DNA of 64,000 nucleotides from Pseudomonadota bacterium (GCA_018241665.1 JAFEDK010000008.1:327050-391049); one strand, 5' to 3'. Counted from the stretch's first letter, positions 38,177 through 48,359 are shown. Translations and numbers: made by a program. Notes: generated by a model not told the origin, from the sequence alone.

Positions 38177-38938
38177 TTAAGCGTCGCCCTTCGGGGCCGC
38201 TTCGCTGCTGAGCCAATCGGGGTTGGGTAGCTCGTCGAAGGCGTGGCCGAGGGCCTCGCTCCAGCGGTTGCGGATCATTGCGAAATACTCGTTCTTCGCA
38301 TCGATGCTGACGTGGGACGAAATCTGAAGTTCGTCGGTCTTGAGGATGGCAAGGTCGAGGGGCACGCCCACCGAGAGGTTCGAGCGGATCGTCGAATCCA
38401 TCGAGATCAGCGCCAGCTTGGCTGCCTCATCGAGGCTGGTCTGACTCTTCACGACACGGTCGATGATCGGCTTGCCATACTTGGATTCGCCGATCTGAAA
38501 GTACGGCGTATCCGGCGTGGCCTCAATGAAGTTGCCGGCTGCGTAGACGTGGAACAGGCGCGGCGCTTCCTTGCCGATCTGCCCGCCGAGAATCAAGGCC
38601 GCGGTGAAATCGATGCCGAAGCTCTGCAGCGCTTCCGCATCCCTCCGATGCACTTCGCGCAGCGTATCGCCCACGTGACGGGCAGCCTCGAACATGTTCG
38701 GCACTGACCACAGACTCTCGCGCCCGTCCTGGGCGACCATCGCCTCGCGCAACATCGACACCAACTGCTGAGTGATCGCCAGATTGCCCGAACTCATCAG
38801 GACCATCACCCGCTCACCGGGACGCTGGAAGATGGACATCTTGCGGAAGGTATTGATGTGGTCGACGCCCGCATTGGTACGGGAGTCCGACAGGAAAACC
38901 ATACCGGCGTCGAGCAGCATGCTGACACAATAAGTCAT
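38177..38938 (-). CDS. anbu: Anbu, ancestral proteasome-type peptidase
   Basis: A 253-residue Ntn-hydrolase of the Anbu group, related to HslV and proteasome beta subunits. The protein opens MTYCVSMLLDAGMVFLSDSR; removal of Met exposes Thr2 as the likely nucleophile. TNAGVDHINTFRKM and VLMSSGNLAITQQ match Anbu. Anbu is often found with an alpha-E protein, an ATP-grasp and a transglutaminase-like protein; none of these are next to it here. I chose the ATG at 38938; the longer frame upstream crosses a terminator and the merR end. An intrinsic terminator ends 15 nt before the ATG, and the Shine-Dalgarno (GGGA) is weak. Confidence 0.92.
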   Translation of the reverse strand: MTYCVSMLLDAGMVFLSDSRTNAGVDHINTFRKMSIFQRPGERVMVLMSSGNLAITQQLVSMLREAMVAQDGRESLWSVPNMFEAARHVGDTLREVHRRDAEALQSFGIDFTAALILGGQIGKEAPRLFHVYAAGNFIEATPDTPYFQIGESKYGKPIIDRVVKSQTSLDEAAKLALISMDSTIRSNLSVGVPLDLAILKTDELQISSHVSIDAKNEYFAMIRNRWSEALGHAFDELPNPDWLSSEAAPKGDA

Positions 38939-38953
38939 GGGGAAAGTCCCAAG

Positions 38954-38978
38954 AAAAAGGCGGTCCTGACGGACCGCC
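38954..38978 (-). terminator. Intrinsic terminator after merR, just before anbu
   Basis: On the minus strand an 8-bp perfect GC stem (GGCGGTCC / GGACCGCC, 4-nt loop) is followed directly by T5. It closes the pheS-pheT-ihfA-merR unit and lies only 15 nt from the anbu start codon. Confidence 0.85.
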
Positions 38979-39014
38979 GGGAGAGTTTGATGGCGGACCT
39001 GGCGTTCCGTCGCT

Positions 39015-39392
39015 TCAGCGACGCAACTCGTCGAGAATCGATTGAATCTCGGCGCGGATGCTGCCCAGCTGACCGCGCAGGCCGGCAGCGGCTTCCACGT
39101 CCTCCTGCTTGCGCGCGCCCGCCTCATCAAGCTTGTTGCGCGCGCCGGAAATGGTGAAGCCGTCCCGGTACAACAGTTCGCGAATCCGACGAATCAGCAG
39201 CACTTCGTGATGCTGATAATAGCGCCGGTTGCCGCCTCGCTTGACCGGCCGCAACTGGGTGAACTCCTGCTCCCAGTAACGCAGCACATGAGGCTTGACC
39301 CCGCACAGGTCGCTGACCTCACCGATGGTGAAGTAACGCTTGGCGGGAATCGGCGGCAATTCGGCTATCGCCGGAACTTCACTTTGCGACAT
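39015..39392 (-). CDS. MerR-family regulator
   Basis: A 125-residue MerR-type DNA-binding protein. The winged helix lies at about 19-88 ([40 protein letters not shown]), followed by a short C-terminal coiled coil. There are no metal-binding cysteines typical of MerR/CueR, so it is of the MlrA/YcgE-like class. It overlaps ihfA by 14 bases, an arrangement kept in many Proteobacteria, where its target is mostly undefined. Confidence 0.92.
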   Translation of the reverse strand: MSQSEVPAIAELPPIPAKRYFTIGEVSDLCGVKPHVLRYWEQEFTQLRPVKRGGNRRYYQHHEVLLIRRIRELLYRDGFTISGARNKLDEAGARKQEDVEAAAGLRGQLGSIRAEIQSILDELRR

Positions 39393-39684
39393 CGCTCAGT
39401 TGCTCCACATTGGCCTTGAGCTTCTGGCTGGCGTGGAAGGTCACCACGCGCCGGGCGGTGATGGGTATCTCTTCGCCAGTCTTGGGGTTGCGACCGGGAC
39501 GCTGCGGCTTCTCGCGGAGCTGGAAGTTGCCGAAGCCGGAGAGCTTGACGCAATCCCCGCGCTCCAGCGCCAGGCGGATTTCCTCGAAGAAGCACTCGAC
39601 CATGTCCTTGGCCTCGCGCTTGTTGAGCCCCACCTGTTCAAACAGCATGTCGGCGAGTTCCGCCTTGGTAAGTGTCATACCCAT
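39379..39684 (-). CDS. ihfA: Integration host factor alpha subunit
   Basis: IHF-alpha pairs with IHF-beta to bend DNA at specific sites, for replication, recombination and sigma-54 promoters. The 101-residue protein contains [20 protein letters not shown] and [12 protein letters not shown], the DNA-binding beta-arm with the intercalating proline. Start ATGs at 39684 ([10 protein letters not shown]) or 39678 (MTLTKAEL) are both possible. It follows pheT by six bases and overlaps merR. The partner ihfB lies at 51.5 kb in this window. Confidence 0.96.
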   Translation of the reverse strand: MGMTLTKAELADMLFEQVGLNKREAKDMVECFFEEIRLALERGDCVKLSGFGNFQLREKPQRPGRNPKTGEEIPITARRVVTFHASQKLKANVEQLSDVAK

Positions 39685-39690
39685 GATGAC

Positions 39691-42069
39691 TCAGGCCCTC
39701 AGCTTCGCACCGAGGTTGTCCTCGGCATGGCGGGTCAGGGCAGTCATCGCGGCATCCACCTCAGCGTCCTCCAGAGTCCGCTGAGTTTCTTGCATAACTA
39801 CGCGGAAAGCAAGGCTTTTCCGGTTCGGCTCGATACCCTTGCCCTGGTACTGATCGAACAGTTCGATGCGCTGCACAATGACCGGAGCAACCTGCTGAAG
39901 GCCCTTCAGCAGGCTTGCTGCCGTCACATTCTGCTCAACCACAAGTGCGAGGTCACGGGTCACCGCCGGGAAGCGGGACAGCTCACGGTAGGCCGGCGTC
40001 ACCGTGCCGAGCAGTGCCTCGAGCTCAATCTCGAAGACCACCGGCGCAGTGCCCAGTTCATAGCGCTGCACCCAGATCGGGTGCAGTTCGCCAATGAAAC
40101 CGATTTCGCGGCCATCCAGCAGCACACGTGCGGAACGTCCCGGATGCAGGGCCGGATGGGTGGCCCGCTCGAATTCGGCGACACGCGGGAACAGCAGGGC
40201 TTCCAGGTCCGCCTTGACGTCGAAGAAATCCACGTTGCGGTTGGACTCCCCCCATTGCTCGGCCTTGGCCAGGCCGGCGGCCAGTGCGGCAACACGCAGC
40301 GGCTGGTGGTAGCCCTCCACCGGCTTTCCGGCAGCGTCCTTCGCAAAGCAGCGGCCGATTTCGAAGACACGGACGCGGTTAGTCTGGCGCTTGCGGTTGG
40401 TCACCACATTGGACACCAGGCCACCAATCAGGCTGGAGCGCATCACGCTCATCTGGCTGGCGATCGGGTTGGCCAGACGGACCGGATCGGCGTTGCCACT
40501 GAAGTCCTTCTCCCACGCCTCTTCGACGAAGGCGAAGTTGATGACCTCCTGGTACTCACGGCCGGCGATCAACCGGCGGACGGTCATCGTATCGCGTCGG
40601 GACTCCGGGCGCGGCAGCATGCTGATCGGGCCCTTCGGGGCGACGGTCGGGATGTTGTCGTAACCGTGCAGGCGCGCGATCTCCTCGATGAGGTCTTCCT
40701 CGATCTCCAGGTCGAAACGGTAGGACGGCGGCGTCACGACGAAATCTTCGCCGTCACGGGCCACCTGGAGATTCAGGCGGGTGAACATCTCGGCGACGTG
40801 GTCGGCCGTCAGCTGAATGCCCAGCACGCGGCGCACACGGGCGGCGCGCAGGCGGATCGGCGCACGGGCGGGCAACTTGGCCGCGTCAACGACTTCGTTC
40901 ACCGGACCGGCGGAGCCGCCGCAGATGTCCAGGATCAGGCGGGTCGCCCGCTCGATGGCCTGGCCAGCCAGCGCGAAGTCGACACCACGCTCGAAGCGGT
41001 AGGACGCATCCGACGAGAAACCATAGGCGCGCGCACGACCGGCGATCGCATCCGGGGCGAAGAAGGCGCTCTCCAGGAACAGATCGGTGGTTTCCAGGGT
41101 GATGCCGCTTTCCTCGCCGCCCATGATGCCGGCCAGTGCCAGCGCCCGGGACTCATCGGCGATCAGCAGGGTGTCGGCCGCCGGCGTGACGGTCTGACCG
41201 TTAAGCAGCAGCACCTGCTCGCCCGCCGTCGGAAAACGCACGTGAATGGCGCCGTTCAACTTGGCCTCATCGAAGGCGTGCAGCGGCTGGCCCAGTTCGA
41301 GCATCACGTAGTTCGTGACGTCCACCAGTGCGCTGATCGAGCGGACACCGCTGCGGGCCAGGCGCTGCTTCATCCAGTCGGGCGTCGCAGCCTTGGCGTC
41401 GACACCACGGATGATTCGGCCGGCGTAACGCGGGCAGGCTTCCGGCGCGTCGAGCACAATGGCACGCACGGCGTCGTGGGCGGGCGCCACGGGCTCGCTT
41501 GCCGGCAGGCTGAGCGGCTTGCCGGTCAGCGCCGCGACTTCGCGGGCGATACCGGTAAGGCTCAGGCAGTCGGCACGGTTCGGCGTCAGCTTGATGGTGA
41601 ACAGGGTGTCGTTGAGGTCGAGGTATTCGCGCAGGTCGGTGCCGACGGGCGCGTCCTCCGGAAGCACCAGCAGACCGTTGCTTTCCTCGGAGATGCCCAG
41701 CTCCTTGGCGGAACACAGCATGCCAAACGACTCGACGCCACGCAGCTTGGCCGCCTTGATGCCGAAACCGGCCAGGTCGGCGCCCACCAGCGCGCACGGG
41801 ATCTTGATGCCGGCGGCCGCATTCGGCGCACCGCAAACGATCTGCAGCAACTCGTCCTGCCCCGCGTCTACCTTGCAAACACGCAGTTTGTCGGCGTTGG
41901 GGTGCTTTTCGGCCTCGACGATCTGCGCGACCACCACCTTGGAAAACTGGGCGGCCACGCCGTCCTGCTCTTCCACTTCCAGCCCCGCCATCGTGAGCAA
42001 ATGCCCAAGCGCGTCCGAATCGAGGTCCGGACTGACGAAGCTGCGCAACCAGAGTTCTGAGAATTGCAT
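39691..42069 (-). CDS. pheT: Phenylalanyl-tRNA synthetase beta subunit
   Basis: PheT forms the alpha2-beta2 PheRS with PheS and provides tRNA binding and editing. The 792-residue protein has an N-terminal EMAP-like tRNA-binding domain (about 40-150, VVVAQIVEAEKHPNADKL), B3/B4 editing and B5 domains, a catalytic-like core, and the C-terminal ferredoxin-fold anticodon-binding domain (YRELSRFPAVTRDLALVV). Length is standard. Three bases separate it from pheS. Confidence 0.97.
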   Translation of the reverse strand: MQFSELWLRSFVSPDLDSDALGHLLTMAGLEVEEQDGVAAQFSKVVVAQIVEAEKHPNADKLRVCKVDAGQDELLQIVCGAPNAAAGIKIPCALVGADLAGFGIKAAKLRGVESFGMLCSAKELGISEESNGLLVLPEDAPVGTDLREYLDLNDTLFTIKLTPNRADCLSLTGIAREVAALTGKPLSLPASEPVAPAHDAVRAIVLDAPEACPRYAGRIIRGVDAKAATPDWMKQRLARSGVRSISALVDVTNYVMLELGQPLHAFDEAKLNGAIHVRFPTAGEQVLLLNGQTVTPAADTLLIADESRALALAGIMGGEESGITLETTDLFLESAFFAPDAIAGRARAYGFSSDASYRFERGVDFALAGQAIERATRLILDICGGSAGPVNEVVDAAKLPARAPIRLRAARVRRVLGIQLTADHVAEMFTRLNLQVARDGEDFVVTPPSYRFDLEIEEDLIEEIARLHGYDNIPTVAPKGPISMLPRPESRRDTMTVRRLIAGREYQEVINFAFVEEAWEKDFSGNADPVRLANPIASQMSVMRSSLIGGLVSNVVTNRKRQTNRVRVFEIGRCFAKDAAGKPVEGYHQPLRVAALAAGLAKAEQWGESNRNVDFFDVKADLEALLFPRVAEFERATHPALHPGRSARVLLDGREIGFIGELHPIWVQRYELGTAPVVFEIELEALLGTVTPAYRELSRFPAVTRDLALVVEQNVTAASLLKGLQQVAPVIVQRIELFDQYQGKGIEPNRKSLAFRVVMQETQRTLEDAEVDAAMTALTRHAEDNLGAKLRA

Positions 42070-42072
42070 GGC

Positions 42073-43125
<1,053 letters not shown>

Positions 43126-43132
43126 TCAGGAC

Positions 43133-43161
43133 AAAAAAAAGGAGGCCAGGCCTCCTTTTTT
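43133..43161 (-). terminator. Intrinsic terminator between rplT and pheS
   Basis: The perfect stem GGAGGC-CAG-GCCTCC is extended by A6/T6 pairs and followed on the minus strand by T8. It begins 14 nt after the rplT stop and ends 28 nt before pheS. Confidence 0.88.
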
Positions 43162-43175
43162 CGTGCTGCGCAAGA

Positions 43176-43535
43176 TTACGCAGCGAGCTTGGCCTTGGCT
43201 TGTTCGGCGAGCGCCGCAAAAGCGGGCTTGTCGAACACGGCCAGGTCGGCCAGAACCTTACGGTCCACTTCGATGGAGGCCTTCTTCAGACCGTTCATGA
43301 AGCGGCTGTAAGTCAGACCAACTTCACGGGCAGCCGCGTTGATACGGGCGATCCACAGAGCACGGAACTGACGCTTGCGCTGACGACGGTCACGGTAAGC
43401 GTACTGACCGGCCTTCATCACCGCCTGCTTGGCGATCCGATATACGTTCTTGCGACGGCCGCGATAGCCCTTGGCTTGATCGAGGACCTTCTTGTGGCGT
43501 GCGCGAGCGGTTACACCGCGTTTAACTCGGGGCAT
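43176..43535 (-). CDS. rplT: 50S ribosomal protein L20
   Basis: L20 is an early 50S assembly protein and, in E. coli, a translational repressor of its own operon. The 119-residue protein opens [20 protein letters not shown] and contains the signature [20 protein letters not shown]. It follows rpmI after 14 bases. The infC-rpmI-rplT order is universal in the group. Confidence 0.98.
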   Translation of the reverse strand: MPRVKRGVTARARHKKVLDQAKGYRGRRKNVYRIAKQAVMKAGQYAYRDRRQRKRQFRALWIARINAAAREVGLTYSRFMNGLKKASIEVDRKVLADLAVFDKPAFAALAEQAKAKLAA

Positions 43536-43549
43536 TGCGTTCTCCTAAA

Positions 43550-43747
43550 TCAAGCGTAAGGCATCATTGCGCGGATGGACTTTTCGTCCGAAGCATGCAC
43601 GGCAGTCATACCGCGCAGCTGGCGCTTGCTCTTGGTGGTCTTCTTGGTCAGGATGTGGCGCTTGAACGCCTGCGAACGCTTGATGCTACCGGAAGCGCGG
43701 ATCTTGAACCGCTTGGCGGCGCCGCTCTTGGTCTTCATCTTGGGCAT
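43550..43747 (-). CDS. rpmI: 50S ribosomal protein L35
   Basis: A 65-residue protein opening [20 protein letters not shown], with the basic [20 protein letters not shown] stretch of L35. Length equals E. coli L35. The ATG at 43747 is used; four more codons upstream are open but lack family similarity. A 130-base gap separates it from infC and contains a 7-bp GC inverted repeat (43854-43869) and several weaker stems. In E. coli the corresponding leader binds L20; no equivalent can be proven here. Confidence 0.97.
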   Translation of the reverse strand: MPKMKTKSGAAKRFKIRASGSIKRSQAFKRHILTKKTTKSKRQLRGMTAVHASDEKSIRAMMPYA

Positions 43748-43877
43748 GAAGTACTCCACTTATATCATGGCGCCAGGTGGCTTCCGACTTCCGGAAACGC
43801 TTCAACAACCCGTCACCACTTGTTCCGGCGGACTATGCTGTCCACCGTACTCCGGAGCCCGTGGGCTCCGAAAATCC

Positions 43878-44399
43878 TTAGTGCTTCTTCTTCGGCGCGA
43901 TGACCATGATCATCTGGCGCCCTTCCATCTTCGGCATCTGCTCGACCTGGGCAATTTCGTCCAGATCGGCCTTGATGCGCTCAAGTTGGCGCATGCCGAA
44001 CTCCTGGTGAGCCATTTCACGACCGCGGAAACGGAGCGTCACCTTGGCCTTGTCACCATCGTTCAGGAACTTGATCAGGTTACGCAGCTTGATCTGGTAG
44101 TCGTTCTCGTCCGTACCCGGACGCAGTTTCACTTCCTTCACCTGGATCTGCTTCTGCTTCTGCTTGGCTTCGTGGGCGCGCTTGGCTTCTTCGTACTTGT
44201 ACTTGCCGAAGTCCATCAAGCGACACACCGGCGGCTTGGCCATCGGCGCGATCTCTACCAGATCCACACCGGCCTCTTCAGCCGCTTCCAGTGCAGCACG
44301 CAGAGAAACGATGCCGATCTGCTCACCGTCCTCACCCGTCAAGCGCACTTCCGGCACACTAATTTCGCCGTTGATGCGCAGCTTCTTTTCCTGAGCGAT
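43878..44399 (-). CDS. infC: Translation initiation factor IF-3, started at ATC
   Basis: IF-3 prevents subunit joining and checks start-codon fidelity. The 173-residue protein reads [14 protein letters not shown] then [15 protein letters not shown], and carries the signature [18 protein letters not shown] and the C-terminal domain ending APKKKH. There is no ATG at the N-terminus. The proper start is the ATC at 44399, nine bases after a strong AGGAG. A GTG at 44357 would delete the conserved first 14 residues. E. coli infC uses AUU, and IF-3 represses its own mRNA through that rare start; the ATC here implies the same feedback. Confidence 0.95.
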   Translation of the reverse strand: MAQEKKLRINGEISVPEVRLTGEDGEQIGIVSLRAALEAAEEAGVDLVEIAPMAKPPVCRLMDFGKYKYEEAKRAHEAKQKQKQIQVKEVKLRPGTDENDYQIKLRNLIKFLNDGDKAKVTLRFRGREMAHQEFGMRQLERIKADLDEIAQVEQMPKMEGRQMIMVIAPKKKH

Positions 44400-44427
44400 G
44401 GTTCAAGTCTCCTATGAAAACAAAAAA

Positions 44428-46344
44428 TCAGGCCGTGCCGGCGAACGCGGAAATTTCGCGCTGCCAACGCTCAACAACCGAATCGAGGGTCAGTTGACCG
44501 AGGTCTTGATTGCCCCGGGCGCGCACGGCCACTACATTTGCTGCCTTTTCCTTGTCGCCGACGACAAGCAAGTAAGGCAGTTTACGCACGCTATGTTCGC
44601 GTATTTTATAAGTAATCTTTTCGTTGCGCAAATCGGCCTCGACACGGAAACCACGCGCCCTCAGGGTTTTCACCACATCTGACACATAATCCGCCTGCGC
44701 TTCCGAGATATTCAGGACCACTGCCTGCACCGGAGACAGCCACAAAGGCAAGGCGCCCGCATGGTTCTCGATGAGGATCCCGATGAAGCGCTCGAGGGAA
44801 CCCAGGATCGCGCGATGCAGCATCACCGGGCGGCGACGGGAATTGTCTTCCGCCACGTACTCGGCATCAAGGCGCTCCGGCAACACGAAGTCGAGCTGCA
44901 TCGTACCGCACTGCCAGGACCGCCCCAGCGCATCCTTCACGTGGTACTCGATCTTCGGGCCATAGAAAGCACCTTCGCCGGGCAACTCTTCCCACTTGTG
45001 CCCGGAGGCGGCCAGCGCCTCGCGCAGGCCGCTTTCAGCCTTATCCCAGGTCTCGTCGCTACCCGCCCGCTTTTCGGGGCGCAGGGACAGCTTCACGGCC
45101 ACATCGGTAAAGCCGAAATCCTTGTAAACACGGGACAGCAACTCATTGAAGGCCGTCACTTCGGCAACGATCTGGTCTTCCGTACAGAAGATATGGGCAT
45201 CGTCCTGCACAAAGCCGCGCACCCGCATCAAGCCATGCAGCGCGCCAGAAGGTTCGTTGCGATGACAGGAGCCGAACTCGGCGAGACGTAGCGGCAGATC
45301 GCGATAGGAATGCAGACCATGGTTGTAGATCTGCACATGACCAGGGCAATTCATCGGCTTGATGGCGTAGTCACGCTTCTCCGACTCGGTCGTGAACATA
45401 TTGTCGCGATAGTTGTCCCAGTGGCCGGAACGCTCCCACAACTGACGATCCATGACCAGCGGCGTCTTGACCTCCTGGTAACCGGCCTCGGTCAGCACAC
45501 GACGCATGTACTGCTCGATCTGTTGCCACAGCGTCCAGCCGTTCGGGTGCCAAAACACCATGCCCGGCGCCTCATCCTGCAGATGAAATAGATCGAGCTG
45601 CTTGCCAAGACGGCGATGGTCGCGCTTCTCGGCCTCTTCCAGCATGTGCAGATAGGCTTCCTGGTCTTCCTTCTTGGCCCAGGCGGTGCCGTAGATGCGC
45701 TGCAACATCTCGTTCTTGGAGTCACCGCGCCAGTAGGCGCCAGCCACCTTCATCAGCTTGAAGACCTTCAACTTGCCAGTGGACGGCACGTGCGGCCCAC
45801 GGCAAAGATCTGTGAAATCACCCTCACGATACAGGGAGACATCCTGATCCTCCGGGATCGACGCAATGATCTCGGCCTTGTAATGCTCGCCGATGGACTT
45901 GAAGTAAGCCACCGCCTCATCCCGCGGCAGCACACTGCGCTCGACGGGAATATCACGCTTGGCGAGTTCGGCCATCCGCACCTCGATCGCCACCAGATCC
46001 TCAGGCGTAAAGGGACGCTTGTAGGAAAAATCGTAGTAGAAACCGTTTTCGATCACCGGCCCGATGGTCACCTGAGCTTCCGGGAACAGCTCCTTGACCG
46101 CGTACGCCAGGAGGTGGGCCGTGGAGTGGCGAATGATCTCGAGTCCGTCGACATCCTTGTCGGTGACAATGGCCAGCGACACGTCGGACTCGATCAGATA
46201 GGAGGTATCGACCAATTTGCCTTCAATCCTGCCGGCGAGAGCTGCCTTGGCAAGGCCGGCGCCGATCGACGCAGCAACCTGGGCAATCGTTACAGGCTGC
46301 TCGAAACTGCGAACAGAACCGTCGGGCAGGGTGATGTTGGGCAT
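44428..46344 (-). CDS. thrS: Threonyl-tRNA synthetase
   Basis: ThrS charges tRNA-Thr. The 638-residue protein has an N-terminal TGS domain (opening [20 protein letters not shown]), the editing domain with [17 protein letters not shown], a class II catalytic core with zinc-binding Cys in [10 protein letters not shown] and motif 3 [13 protein letters not shown], and the C-terminal anticodon domain. Length matches E. coli. An intrinsic-terminator-like hairpin ends 32 nt before the ATG, and a nine-codon ORF with a good ribosome-binding site lies upstream of that. infC follows after 28 bases. Confidence 0.98.
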   Translation of the reverse strand: MPNITLPDGSVRSFEQPVTIAQVAASIGAGLAKAALAGRIEGKLVDTSYLIESDVSLAIVTDKDVDGLEIIRHSTAHLLAYAVKELFPEAQVTIGPVIENGFYYDFSYKRPFTPEDLVAIEVRMAELAKRDIPVERSVLPRDEAVAYFKSIGEHYKAEIIASIPEDQDVSLYREGDFTDLCRGPHVPSTGKLKVFKLMKVAGAYWRGDSKNEMLQRIYGTAWAKKEDQEAYLHMLEEAEKRDHRRLGKQLDLFHLQDEAPGMVFWHPNGWTLWQQIEQYMRRVLTEAGYQEVKTPLVMDRQLWERSGHWDNYRDNMFTTESEKRDYAIKPMNCPGHVQIYNHGLHSYRDLPLRLAEFGSCHRNEPSGALHGLMRVRGFVQDDAHIFCTEDQIVAEVTAFNELLSRVYKDFGFTDVAVKLSLRPEKRAGSDETWDKAESGLREALAASGHKWEELPGEGAFYGPKIEYHVKDALGRSWQCGTMQLDFVLPERLDAEYVAEDNSRRRPVMLHRAILGSLERFIGILIENHAGALPLWLSPVQAVVLNISEAQADYVSDVVKTLRARGFRVEADLRNEKITYKIREHSVRKLPYLLVVGDKEKAANVVAVRARGNQDLGQLTLDSVVERWQREISAFAGTA

Positions 46345-46376
46345 GGTGGCTCGCTCAAAGGAAAAATCTGGGCAAA

Positions 46377-46405
46377 AAAAAAGTGCGGCCGAGCCGCACT
46401 TTTTT
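46377..46405 (-). terminator. Intrinsic terminator between tRNA-Val and thrS
   Basis: The perfect stem GTGCGGC / GCCGCAC with a 3-nt loop is flanked by A6/T6. On the minus strand it is followed by T9 in total. It ends the tRNA-Val transcript and lies 32 nt before thrS, so it may also attenuate read-through into thrS. Confidence 0.88.
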
Positions 46406-46444
46406 CTCTACCGAAAAACGCCTTACAGGCTGACTCGACGATAC

Positions 46445-46474
46445 TTAGTCAAGAGCACTGCAAGTTCGAAACAT
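46445..46474 (-). other. Possible nine-residue leader peptide ORF before thrS
   Basis: ATG with a strong ribosome-binding site (AAGAGGAAAA, spacing about 5-7) opens a nine-codon ORF (MFRTCSALD) that stops 39 nt before the terminator hairpin. It contains a single Thr codon, unlike classical attenuator leaders. Chance occurrence is quite possible. Confidence 0.25.
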
Positions 46475-46495
46475 TGCGTTTTCCTCTTAGGTGTT

Positions 46496-46572
46496 TGGTA
46501 GGCGCGATTGGACTCGAACCAACGACCCCCACCATGTCAAGGTGGTGCTCTAACCAGCTGAGCTACGCGCCT
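46496..46572 (-). tRNA. tRNA-Val (anticodon GAC)
   Basis: All cloverleaf parts are present on the minus strand: acceptor AGGCGCG / CGCGCCT, U8-A9, D arm GCTC-AGCTGGTTA-GAGC, anticodon stem CCACC / GGTGG with loop TTGACAT (anticodon GAC, reading GUC/GUU), 5-nt variable loop and T arm GTTGG-TTCGAGT-CCAAT. The discriminator is A and CCA is encoded. Length is 77 nt. A consensus promoter lies directly upstream. Confidence 0.96.
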
Positions 46573-46583
46573 AAGAAGCCCAC

Positions 46584-46611
46584 ATTATAGACGGACCTCA
46601 GAAGTTGTCAA
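46584..46611 (-). promoter_or_regulatory. Consensus sigma-70 promoter of tRNA-Val
   Basis: TTGACA and TATAAT, both perfect, 16-bp spacer, on the minus strand. A GC-rich discriminator (GTGGGC) follows, typical of stable-RNA genes under stringent control. The predicted start is about 5 nt before the mature tRNA 5' end. The promoter begins just downstream of the exonuclease gene stop. Confidence 0.92.
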
Positions 46612-46618
46612 CACTTTT

Positions 46619-47431
46619 CTACTTCGATGCCTCTGTTTGCGGCCAAGCGGCCAGAAAGCGCTGCCAGTGCGGAGCGGCAACACGGCCCAGCGCCTCTCGC
46701 ACGAATGCGAGTTCTCCGTCGTACTGCGCCTTGTCCAGTGCGCCCCGCATGAGTTGAAAACGCAGGAATACAAGGTAGGTATTGACGACATCGGTCTCAC
46801 AGTAATCCCGGATCTCGCTGATTCGCCCATCACAATACCCTTTCCAGACGGCCGACCCATCCATACCCAGCTTGCCCGGAAAGCCCATCATCTTGGCCAG
46901 ATCATCCAGCGGCGCATTAGCCCGTGGCTGGTAAAGCGCCAGCAGATCCATCAGGTCGAGATGGCGGGTGTGATAGCGGCTGATGTAGTTGTTCCACTTG
47001 AAATCCCGGGAGTCGTTGAAATCACCATCCCCCAGATCCCAGTAGCGCGGCGCCACAACTCCGTTCAGCATTCCGCGATAGTGAAGAACCGGCAGGTCGA
47101 AGCCGCCACCATTCCAGGACACGATCTGCGGTGTGAAACGCTCGATACCGTCAAAGAAACGCTGGATCAGCTGCCCTTCCGTACACTCCGGCTCCGACAG
47201 GGAAAACACCCGGAACTGGCTCGCATCCCGCAACGCACAGGAGATCGTGACGACCCGCTGCAGATGATGGGGCAAAAAGTCGGAGCCATTGGCGGCACGC
47301 CGCTGCTGGAACGCAAACTCCGCGACCTCCTCAGCCGACAGGTCGACCGGCAGCCCGTGCAACACCCGGATCCCTTCGACATCCGGGATCGTTTCGATGT
47401 CGAAGACCAGGGTCGTGGCCATTGCTGCCAT
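46619..47431 (-). CDS. Predicted 3'-5' exonuclease, PolB-like DEDDy type
   Basis: A 270-residue stand-alone exonuclease related to the proofreading domain of family B DNA polymerases (DNA_pol_B_exo2 group). Intact acidic motifs are VFDIETIPD (Asp, Glu), VSWNGGGFDLPVL (Asp) and DYCETDVVNTYLVF (Tyr-x3-Asp variant). No polymerase domain is present. Its ATG overlaps the cysM stop by one base (TGATG), so the two genes are coupled. A second ATG three codons in (MATTLVFDIE) is possible. Function is unknown; DNA repair is a reasonable guess only. Confidence 0.92.
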   Translation of the reverse strand: MAAMATTLVFDIETIPDVEGIRVLHGLPVDLSAEEVAEFAFQQRRAANGSDFLPHHLQRVVTISCALRDASQFRVFSLSEPECTEGQLIQRFFDGIERFTPQIVSWNGGGFDLPVLHYRGMLNGVVAPRYWDLGDGDFNDSRDFKWNNYISRYHTRHLDLMDLLALYQPRANAPLDDLAKMMGFPGKLGMDGSAVWKGYCDGRISEIRDYCETDVVNTYLVFLRFQLMRGALDKAQYDGELAFVREALGRVAAPHWQRFLAAWPQTEASK

Positions 47432-48321
47432 CAGGCGGGAAACACTCCGGTGGACAGATAGCGATCACCGCGGTCGCAGACCACCGATACAATGACTGCG
47501 TTCTCTACCTGCTCAGCCAAGCGCAAGGCCACGTGCATCGCACCACCGGACGAAATGCCGGCAAAGATGCCCTCCTCCCGCGCCAGCCGACGCGTCATTT
47601 CCTCGGCATCGGCCTGGGCCACGTATTCCAGGTGATCAACCTTGCTCTTGTCGTAGATGCGCGGCAGATAGGCTTCCGGCCATTTACGGATACCAGGAAT
47701 TTGCGCGCCCTCGGTCGGCTGACAGCCGATGATCTGGACCGCCGGATTCTGAGCCTTGAGGTAGGTCGACACCCCCATGATGGTGCCAGTGGTACCCATG
47801 CTGCTGATGAAATGCGTGACGGCACCACCGGTCTGCTGCCAGATCTCCGGCCCGGTCCCATCGATGTGCGCCTGCGGATTGTCCTGGTTGGCAAACTGGT
47901 CGAGGATCACGCCCCGTCCTTCATCACGCATCTTCTCGGCCACGTCGCGGGCGAGCTCCATCCCCCCCTCCTTCGGAGTCAGCACCAGCTCGGCACCGAA
48001 AGCCCGCATGGTCTGTCGCCTCTCGATGCTTTGATTCTCGGGCATGACCAGGATCATGCCGTAGCCACGGATCGCCGCCGCCATCGCCAGTGCGATGCCG
48101 GTGTTGCCACTTGTCGCTTCGATCAGCGTATCGCCGGGACGGATGTCACCGCGCAGTTCGGCCCGCAGGATCATCGACAGCGCCGGCCGATCCTTCACCG
48201 AGCCGGCCGGGTTGTTGCCTTCCAGCTTGGCCAGGATGACGTTGTTGCGTCCGGCCGTAATACGCTTGAGACGGACCAGCGGGGTCTGCCCCACATAATC
48301 CTCGAGTGTTTTGAATTCCAT
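47431..48321 (-). CDS. cysM: Cysteine synthase B
   Basis: CysM makes cysteine from O-acetylserine and sulfide, or thiosulfate giving S-sulfocysteine. The 296-residue PLP enzyme has LEGNNPAGSVKDRPA (PLP lysine), ATSGNTGIALA, the phosphate-binding loop SSMGTTGTIMGVS and TEGAQIPG. The CysM-typical form of these motifs separates it from CysK. I start at the ATG at 48321 (MEFKTLEDYVGQ), preceded by GGACGG; an upstream in-frame TTG is less likely. Confidence 0.95.
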   Translation of the reverse strand: MEFKTLEDYVGQTPLVRLKRITAGRNNVILAKLEGNNPAGSVKDRPALSMILRAELRGDIRPGDTLIEATSGNTGIALAMAAAIRGYGMILVMPENQSIERRQTMRAFGAELVLTPKEGGMELARDVAEKMRDEGRGVILDQFANQDNPQAHIDGTGPEIWQQTGGAVTHFISSMGTTGTIMGVSTYLKAQNPAVQIIGCQPTEGAQIPGIRKWPEAYLPRIYDKSKVDHLEYVAQADAEEMTRRLAREEGIFAGISSGGAMHVALRLAEQVENAVIVSVVCDRGDRYLSTGVFPA

Positions 48322-48353
48322 GATTCCGTCCAATGGGATGCCGGATTGAGGCG

Positions 48354-48359
48354 ATCATA
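48354..48359 (-). promoter_or_regulatory. -10 box of the cysM-exonuclease unit
   Basis: TATGAT (five of six) on the minus strand, giving a leader of about 26 nt. The -35 region has no good match. Confidence 0.42.

Noticed and set aside
38939-39014. tRNA-Pro gene expected after merR in many relatives
   Set aside because: The interval holds only a terminator hairpin; no cloverleaf can be drawn.
39340-42060. 906-codon open frame opposite pheT
   Set aside because: Antisense to a full-length, motif-complete pheT; the translation has the same biased composition as other shadow frames.
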